Below are positions 57,461 through 64,000 of a stretch of DNA of 64,000 nucleotides, one piece after another. This DNA is from Brassica napus (lineage: Eukaryota; Streptophyta; Magnoliopsida; Brassicales; Brassicaceae). The notes under the pieces are model-generated. The model was given only the letters and a program-made list of their open reading frames with translations, did not search any database and was not told the DNA's origin. The stretch's first letter is position 1; every line of letters starts with the position of its first letter. The translations under genes were made by a program, and so were the position numbers. The DNA lies in contig NC_063442.1 of NCBI RefSeq assembly GCF_020379485.1, positions 17,494,732 through 17,558,731 of the forward strand, given 5' to 3'.

Positions 57461-58007
57461 TGATGTAGCGGAAACTTTATAAGATAGAACTAGAATCTCC
57501 TGATTCTAAAAATACCCGAAAAACTAAGATAATCAGAAAGATCTTATTTAATCTAAGAATACCTAACATCAATGTCTTCTTAAATTCGTTGAGCACACCT
57601 ATTTTCTAGCCGAAAACAAGGAACAAAGAGAGAACTCTCAGTTTTATTAATCAAATCATCAACTACATAAAACCATAGCCTCAAAAACTATATATAAAAA
57701 AACGTAAAAACCCTAACACATAAAGATAATTATCCTAATAATAAATAAAACATTAAATAATTAAAATATTTAGAATATTCTTAAATTCGTTGAGCACACC
57801 TATTTTCTAGTCGAAAACAAAACAAGGAACAAAGAGAGAACTCTCAGTTTTATTAATCAAATCATCAACTACATAAAACCATAGCCTCAAAAACTATATA
57901 TAAGAAAACGTAAAAACCCTAACACATAAAGATAATTATCCTAATAATAAATAAAACTTTAAATAATTAAAATATTTAGAATATTCTTAAATATTCTCTC
58001 TGCATCA
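57461..58007 (-). repeat. 5' LTR of the gypsy-like element with internal duplication
   Basis: The repeat is 547 bases because a unit of about 201-206 bases, starting TTAAATTCGTTGAGCACACC, is present twice (57580-57780 and 57781-57986). The two units differ by a few bases and a 4-5 base indel at AAACAAGGAAC. The single-unit form matches the 318-base partner. Confidence 0.8.
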
Positions 58008-58628
58008 AAAACTTTATTAATCCAACAGGCTGAGAGGTTATTCAAGATAAATACTTATGTAGAGACCAGATATCATATCATGCAAGATTAGAAGGGATGT
58101 ATTGAAGATCATAGGTCTTGTATATTAAATAAAACAAATCTAAGAGTAAAGAAAACGTTCAATTAACACGTAACAATAACCAAATTATTCAACATATTTC
58201 AATGTGTTTTGTTTTTAATCACTTACAGATTTTCTGTATTCAGATGCTTGATCTGGGAGGTAAGAGTACTCCAAGTCTTCAAAACACTTTTTGAGAGATG
58301 ATATTTGTTCATTGAAATAAATAGGAAGAGAAAAATCCTTCCCAACATTGTCCTTGATCATAGAACAGAGACTGACACCTCTCTCTTTCTCTGCTGGATC
58401 AGGAAAGCGTTGTTCGTCTCCGGAAATGCATGTGCCCGAAACCAACATCAGGTTTGCTAAAACACTCCTTAGTGTCATGCAAGGAAAGCTTATCTTCCTC
58501 GTAGATTTCCTCAAACTCTTGTTTACCTTTGGATGAGAACTTGTACTGCATTCTAGACACCAAACAATGTCAAGCGAAACAATACATGAAACTCTTGCAG
58601 ATCCACTGAAGCTGTGTAAAAAGAGCAT

Positions 58629-58830
58629 GAGAACGGAACATTGCTACATAAATGTTCCCTTATTGTAACAAAAATGACTACATATTAGGGAACTTATACT
58701 ACACTTTATGGTAACATAAATTACGGTCCCATCATTCGGTTAAAGAGATATCCTATTTGGTGGAAATGTAATGAATATAAGAACAACTAAGCAGCAGAAA
58801 TGTGAGTACCACTATATTTTCCACATCTTA
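58629..58830. other. sequence upstream of the ORP pseudogene
   Basis: No ORP exon or promoter is recognised. The missing PH-domain half is not present between here and the right edge as far as I can see. Confidence 0.35.
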
Positions 58831-60174
58831 GAGCATTTCCACTCCAATTTTATTTTCCACTGTAAAATAGAGTTTAGAGTAAAAATATTTTAATAGTATT
58901 TAATTTTGGGAAAATTGTTTTTCTAGAGCAAAAAATGATAACTATGTCATTTTAGACTAATATCTATTTTGTGTCATTCTTTTCTATAATACCCTTTAAT
59001 ATTTTTGAAAATAAATTTAATAGATAGTTTTACAAACAAAAAAAATTGGAAAATAGTAACTATTAATAAAATACAAATACCTATATGAACTCAGTGGTAC
59101 TTTTTCAATTCTAAAAATGTTTAAATCATGATTTTCAGATTTTGTTCTAAATAAAGTAGAAATGACATTATACGAAGTAGAAAACGAAATCTACTTTTTT
59201 CATTGAATCTTCAATGTTTAGAATACGTGATCTACGTAAATAAGAGCCTTCTAAAAATATTTAGAATACACATTCTGCACTTAACCTACTGGTCTAAAAT
59301 CTGCAGAAATCAAAATCTACACATTAATATAAATCTAAAACACATAGAATCCAACTTCTACAGATTTACTGTAAATCTAAAACATGTAGACATCAAAATC
59401 TACACATTACTATAATTCTAAAACATGTAGAAACCGATTTCTACAGATTAGTTGTATTCTACAAATAAAAAATCAGTTCTGAAAAATATAGAAAATATTT
59501 GGGAATATTCACTTTCATATTTTGAAAAAATCGATTTTTGAAAAAAAAACATGGTAACCTTCTTCTCACACCGTCTTCTATATTCCATTGATTGCTCACA
59601 AAATTTTTACAAAAATTTCACATTATTTCTACCATGATTCATATCTATACTTGCTTCGGCACGTGATCGATCGGTCTACAAATAGAGAACGATTGATCTA
59701 TATGAAATCGACATTTGCCGAACGAGTGAAATAGACCAGGTCGATCAGTATATGGTCCGTGTTTTTTTTGTTCTGCATAATGATTGGGATCGATCGATCT
59801 CATCGTTCTGCTGATAAGGGATCGATTGATCCCGCTTTATCGAACACATTATCCATTATATTAATTACAAAATTTTAAGGATATTATTGCTATTTTAAAA
59901 ATAATAAGCCTAATGGGACATAAAGTATATGAGTTTAGTCTAAAAAAACATAGTTATCATTTTTTTACTTTAAAAAACAATTTTTTCTTTAATTTTTTAT
60001 TCTATAATAGAGTAAAAATAGATTATATATAATAATTCATTTATTTTTTTTGTTCATCATCAGTATATTTTTCACTACAATTAGAGAAAAACTTAACTAC
60101 ATTATAGAATTACTTTATTTTAAAATTTTATTTTAAAAATAAAAAATAAAAAAAATAAACCATTGGAAATGGTC
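58831..60174. mobile_element. Probable PIF/Harbinger-like element, 1.34 kb
   Basis: Ends GAGCATTTCCA and TGGAAATGGTC are inverted with one mismatch. The flanks are TTA (58828-58830) and TTG (60175-60177), a decayed TWA-type duplication. Subterminal inverted sequence supports it: AAAAAATGATAACTATGTCATTTTAGACTA (about 58930) pairs with TAGTCTAAAAAAACATAGTTATCATTTTTT-like sequence near 59936. The interior repeats AAATCTACA/ATGTAGA words (59280-59450) and GATCGATCG words (59660-59830). There is no transposase. Confidence 0.6.
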
Positions 60175-60179
60175 TTGAG

Positions 60180-60775
60180 CTGGAATACTTATTATTTGGT
60201 TATGGCCATTTAATAAATCGATCATAACTAAACCGTGTCAGGTTTCATGAATTTAAAGCCATGGCCGTGTTTTTCTCACGAAACGAGTCCTGAGCAGGAA
60301 GCCCATCCGAAGAGCCGCCGCGACGCATCCTCACTAGTCGCCACTCTCTTCACCATTCCGTATGTTGCTCTTTTTTTTTTTTTTTTTTTTGTCACAGGTA
60401 TGTTGCTCATTTTTATTGTAAAAATGTTAAAACGAATGTTATTTTATTCTAATTTTAAAATAACATTTTTTTAAGTAGTTTTAAAATAACATAAAGGGAT
60501 TAAATTGTTTTTACTTTTAGATATTCATATTTTGTATAATATATTATCCTGTAGAAATATGGATATTATAATCAGTGGTGCGATTGTCATAAAGAAAATA
60601 GAATTATTAGCTATAAAACATCTATGTAATATTGTCATGTTTATATCATCGTAATTACACAAATGATAAAAAACTACCGGCTATACTATATGTAATAGGA
60701 AATTACATTGCAAAGTTCTGTATCTTTTCTATTAAAAGAGAAGTATCATTTTTTATCTACCATAAACAAAAATAA
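60180..60775. other. gene-less AT-rich spacer
   Basis: No supported gene. A short GC-richer segment (60235-60360) has an open frame (60235-60474, plus) without family features. A T run lies at about 60370-60390. Confidence 0.35.
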
Positions 60776-61860
60776 AAGGTCTTTTGATGTTTACCACTTT
60801 CTTAGTATTATTATTCATATTTGCCGTCACTAAAGAAATATTTTCAAAAATATATTTTCATTAAGTGGCAAAAAAATCTTATATTCTTGTTTTCTATATA
60901 TAATAAATAATTATTCAAATAAAATAAATCTTAAATAAAAAATAAAAATATTTTTTTATGCTTTTGAATTATAATTTTTTCAAATTCGATTTTTTTATAA
61001 TCTTTTTTAAAAAAATTCAAATTTGTTTTTGAAAATTTAAAATTATTTTTGGAACTATCTTTTAATTTTTTTATATTTTTAAAGTATTTATTTATATATT
61101 TATTAGAATATTAAATTTTACATTTCAATAACCCTACCTTACTCCTCAACTCTAATTAAAGCCTAAAGGCATAGCTGGTTCAAACGCAGCAGTTGCGTTT
61201 GCGGTTGCGGGAGTTTGCAGATGTAGGTGGTTGCGGTTTTTAGCGATTTTAAGAGATTTGTACGACTGGTTCTGCGGTTAGAAATTGGTGTGTTTGCGGG
61301 ATACTTATGACTGGTTAATTACCAAATATGCAGCAGTAGTTAAATAATAAATTGACAATATTTATATTTTATATAATTATAAAATATCAAAAATCAGAAT
61401 ATTATAATAAATATAAAAATTATATTTAGAAATTTATAGTTTTAAATTTTTAAAAATTATAGAAAATATTTTTATTTTAAAATTTTATAATATTAATTAA
61501 AATATAATATATATTTTAGTATTTTATTTTTTTTTATGACAAAAAAAATTTAAATTTTATTGAATATTTTATTTTTGTATTTATATTGTTTAAAAAAAGA
61601 AAAAAAATTATCCTTCCGCAATTGTACGCAACCGCAAACGCTAACAGGAACCAGCTTTTGAATTTATGAGGTTTAAAGCGGTTTGAAGCGGTTTACAGCA
61701 ATCTGACTTATTGTTGTAAAATGCCAAAAACTGCTACGAACCGCAAAGGCTACATTTGCGGGTGGTAGCGGGAAAACCAATTATACTCTTAAGTCTAGAT
61801 TAGTTTATCATAGGATTATAAATGTTTTTACTCTTCATTAAAATTGAAAGTAAAAGTGAT
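60776..61860 (+). repeat. dispersed AT-rich repeat family, copy B, interrupted by a MITE
   Basis: It matches copy A (739-1260) through TTTTCAAAAATATATTTTC, AATTATAATTTTTTCAAATTC, TTTATTTATATATTTATTAGAA, CTCCTCAACTCTAA and, after the inserted element, AAGTCTAGATTAG and TCATTAAAATTGAAAGTAAA. Confidence 0.6.
61170..61785. mobile_element. hAT-like MITE, about 616 bp
   Basis: The ends are GC-richer than the AT-rich core and inverted: CATAGCTGGTTCAAACGC on the left against GCGGGAAAACCAATTATA on the right, followed by TTGCGGTTGCGG/CCGCAAAGGC-type words. Flanks CCTAAAGG and TCTTAAGT match at 5 of 8 positions. Comparison with copy A of the surrounding repeat (CTCTAAACGATAAGTCTAAA at about 1091) suggests the empty site. 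Confidence 0.55.
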
Positions 61861-61864
61861 TAGT

Positions 61865-63576
61865 GTAAACATAAAAAGTAGTACTATGAATGTGGTATCT
61901 TTGGCAATTTCCCATAAAAAATCATAATAAGTCCATTTCATTAATTACATGTATTTAATTATAAACATTAATCTATTGAATATATAACATTTCTAATTTT
62001 TTAATATTATAAAAATATTAAATTATAAATCTGTTTAGAAAATCTAACAAGACCTTACTAAAACTTTAAATACTTTTAATATTAATAAACTGAATAATTT
62101 TGTAATTAGTAATAGAGTATTATTATAAATTAATTTAAAATAAAAATATATTACAAAAAAAAGAAAATAAAATTATATGATATTTTTATAAATTTTATAA
62201 TTATTGTCTAAATTATATGAAAATAGAAGTAATATATGAATTAAATATGAAAATTATATTAAATTGGTAAATTATCATATTTTTGAAAATACTTTCGTTT
62301 AAATAAATAAATAAAGTAGTATTCACCATTAAAAAGATTAAAATAGTATTCACCATTTAAAAAGATTAAAATAGTATTCACCATTTAGACAAACTAAAAT
62401 ATCATTCACCATTTAAAATTTGTAAATTATGTAGTATTTTTATAAAAAAAATAAAATTATTAATATACCCTATGTTGGGGGAATTTCATGTTTACCACTA
62501 CCATAGTACCACTTATCATTTTTACCACTACTAAAGAGATATTTTTAAAATACATTATTCATTAATTGGCAAAAAACTCTTATACTTTTGTTCTTTATAT
62601 ATATAATAAATTATTATTTAAATAAAACAAATTATTTTTATGTTGTCGAATTATACTATGAATGTGGTATATTTGAAAATTTCCCATATATGTTAAACTT
62701 TTATATCTATAACTATATATTATATATTTATTTGTTTATTTTAAAAGTACAACAATATATTATCTAAAAATGATTATATAGTAAATATAATAGAATATAG
62801 CTAACATTTACTTTAAGTACTATTTACAAAATATGCTATTTGAAAACTTTAAAAATTTAAGTTCATTTAAGATACTGGAAAAAGATAATTTTAACTATAA
62901 ATTAAACATTTATTTTTAATTATGACAAAATATGGTGAAAAAGTTATAAAGAATCTCACAAAAAATTCTAACTTTTTATATAAAATAATACATTAGTTTT
63001 GTAAAAAAAATCATATAATTTTTCAAGTTCAAAAGTTATATAATGAAAAATTATACGTACGGACATACGGGTCACAGTTTAGTTAAACATTAATAAAAGG
63101 AGAAATTACATGTTTACCACTTTTATGGTACCACTTTTCATTTTTACCACCACTAAAAAGATATTTTCAAAAATACATTTTTTCATTAAGTGACCAAAGA
63201 CTCTTATGCCCTTGTTATTATATATATAATAAATTATTATTTAAATAAAAAAATAAAAATAAAATTTAAAAATACAAAATTAAAAATACAAAAAAAAAAT
63301 AAAGAAAATAAAGAAAATAAAAAATACAATAAATGCAAAAAAAATAAAAATAAAATTAAAAAATAAATAAATAAAAAATTTAAAAAATTTAAGAAATAAA
63401 AAAATTTTAAAAAATATAAAAAGGTAAATTTTTTTATGTTTTCGAATTATATTTTTTCAAATTCGAACTTTTTTATAAATTTTTTTTTCTGAAACTTTTT
63501 TTTTCGTTTTGTTTTTATTTTTATTTCAAATTTCCTTTTGAAAAATGAAAATATGTTTAAAACTATTTTTTTTAAA
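61865..63576. repeat. AT-rich region with further copies of the dispersed repeat
   Basis: No gene. Copies C (about 62480-62700) and D (about 63099-63560) share ATGTTTACCACT, GTACCACTT, TTTTTACCAC and TTTCATTAAGTG-like words with copies A and B. Between them are short direct repeats such as AAAATAGTATTCACCATTTA, three times at 62318-62410. Confidence 0.5.
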
Positions 63577-64000
63577 TCCCTTATATATTAAAGGAGAAGC
63601 ATTGTAATAAATGCGTTCACATTAAACTGGACACATGTCACGTGTAGAAACATTGTAATAAATGCGTTCACACTAAAATGGACACATGTCACATGTAGAG
63701 AGGTTCTCAGCAAAACTCTACATAAATATGTTCAGACTATGTACTTTACGTTTTTCTAATATAAAACTCACATGCATGGTTTTTCTTTACGTTATTTTTA
63801 CTGTTTTCGAATAGAGCTGGACACAATATTCGTAAATTTTGATTCGATTCGTTATCCGTTTTGATTCTAACCGAAAAATCTAGATATCTGTTACTCTTCG
63901 AAGCAAATCAAATACTAAAATTCAATATCCATTAAAAAAAAAGCAAATCACAAATATTAATATTTATAGGAACGGATACCCAATTTGATCTGTTATATGC
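63577..64000 (+). mobile_element. Helitron-like 5' end, running off the window
   Basis: A|TCCCTTATATATTAAAGGAG at 63577 followed by GGACACATGTCACGTGTAG is the crucifer Helitron 5' style. A 51-base unit starting CATTGTAATAAATGCG is present twice in tandem (63600-63650 and 63651-63701). From about 63815 the sequence resembles the left edge of the window (1-180). The 3' end is not in the window. Confidence 0.5.

Larger units (their letters stand above)
45414..58007 (-). mobile_element. Old Ty3/gypsy-like LTR retrotransposon, heavily interrupted
   Basis: Two related terminal repeats in the same orientation (45414-45731 and 57461-58007) begin TGATG and end CATCA. On the minus strand, TGGTATCAGAACC (57458-57446), a primer site for initiator tRNA-Met, follows the right-hand (5') repeat. 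A purine-rich tract and a frame ending in RFEFEDEFFQSREN (about 45780-45740), reminiscent of gypsy pol C-termini, precede the left-hand (3') repeat. Reverse transcriptase and integrase are not recognised, so most of the interior is lost. The element contains the Harbinger-like insert (46293-47589) and the copia element (50199-57386). The flanking 5-mers (TGAAC and AAAAC) match only partly. Confidence 0.7.
44380..58628 (-). pseudogene. Oxysterol-binding-protein-related (ORP) pseudogene split by a transposon nest
   Basis: Minus-strand exon remnants match an ORP1/ORP2-type lipid-transfer protein, in order. 58600-58227 has the start of the OSBP domain ([27 protein letters not shown]) and ends at a GTAAGT donor. 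45395-45266 codes NSLLRAMYVVSVSG and FNPLLGETYEA. About 45200-45093 is a very decayed segment. 44980-44941 plus 44757-44600 holds ATIFGEWNDSLHNVAGD and VTRYNLTSL. 44500-44380 holds [14 protein letters not shown] and [13 protein letters not shown], ending in TGA. Breaks: a one-base insertion just before DPAEKE (about 58424); frame changes near 45320 and 44660; a SINE within an exon; and a 12.6-kb retroelement complex in the intron between the first two segments. The PH-domain half is not found. Confidence 0.85.

Noticed and set aside
1..64000. CRISPR array, rRNA genes, bacterial operons or organellar genes
   Set aside because: No regularly spaced direct repeats with unique spacers, no rRNA-like sequence and no compact gene runs were seen.

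Overview
The window looks like nuclear DNA from a crucifer, most likely Brassica or a close relative. It is AT-rich and intron-bearing, it has two hybrid proline-rich protein genes close to Arabidopsis EARLI1/AZI1-type genes, and its transposon families are typical of Brassicaceae. The genus is an inference; no search was run. There is no sign of bacterial, organellar or rRNA sequence.

Three host genes appear intact: a secreted 8-cysteine hybrid proline-rich protein on the minus strand (13851-14240), an unrecognised five-exon gene on the plus strand (15590-17233, 443 residues when spliced), and an EARLI1-like gene on the plus strand (32018-32527). A fourth host gene, an oxysterol-binding-protein-related (ORP) gene on the minus strand, is a pseudogene. 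Its exon remnants lie at about 58.6-58.2 kb and 45.4-44.4 kb, pushed apart by a nest of transposons.

Most of the rest is mobile DNA. A complete CACTA (En/Spm) element fills 2445-10194, with 14-bp terminal inverted repeats, a 3-bp target duplication, and decayed TNP2-like and TNPA-like genes. A Helitron-like segment starting at 18138 holds a SINE and an almost full-length L1-type LINE (18550-24847) with a 16-bp target duplication. The LINE has lost both open frames through nonsense codons only. At 45414-58007 lies an old Ty3/gypsy-like element flanked by ORP exons. It holds a PIF/Harbinger-like element (46293-47589) and a young Ty1/copia element (50199-57386) that keeps one uninterrupted 1422-codon gag-pol frame, near-identical LTRs and a perfect 5-bp target duplication. 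Smaller elements include four Stowaway-like MITEs (two nested), a hAT-like MITE, a Mutator-like MITE, a TRIM, several tRNA-derived SINEs and several Helitron termini.

The quieter stretches (about 10.9-13.4, 24.9-31.9, 36.2-44.3 and 60.2-64.0 kb) are AT-rich relics without supportable genes. The most unusual structures are a near-perfect 96-bp inverted repeat at 39.5-39.8 kb and a pair of long hairpins inside the CACTA element, both plausible small-RNA sources. I found no convincing new multi-gene system. The value of the window is its readable record of nested insertions and gene decay.
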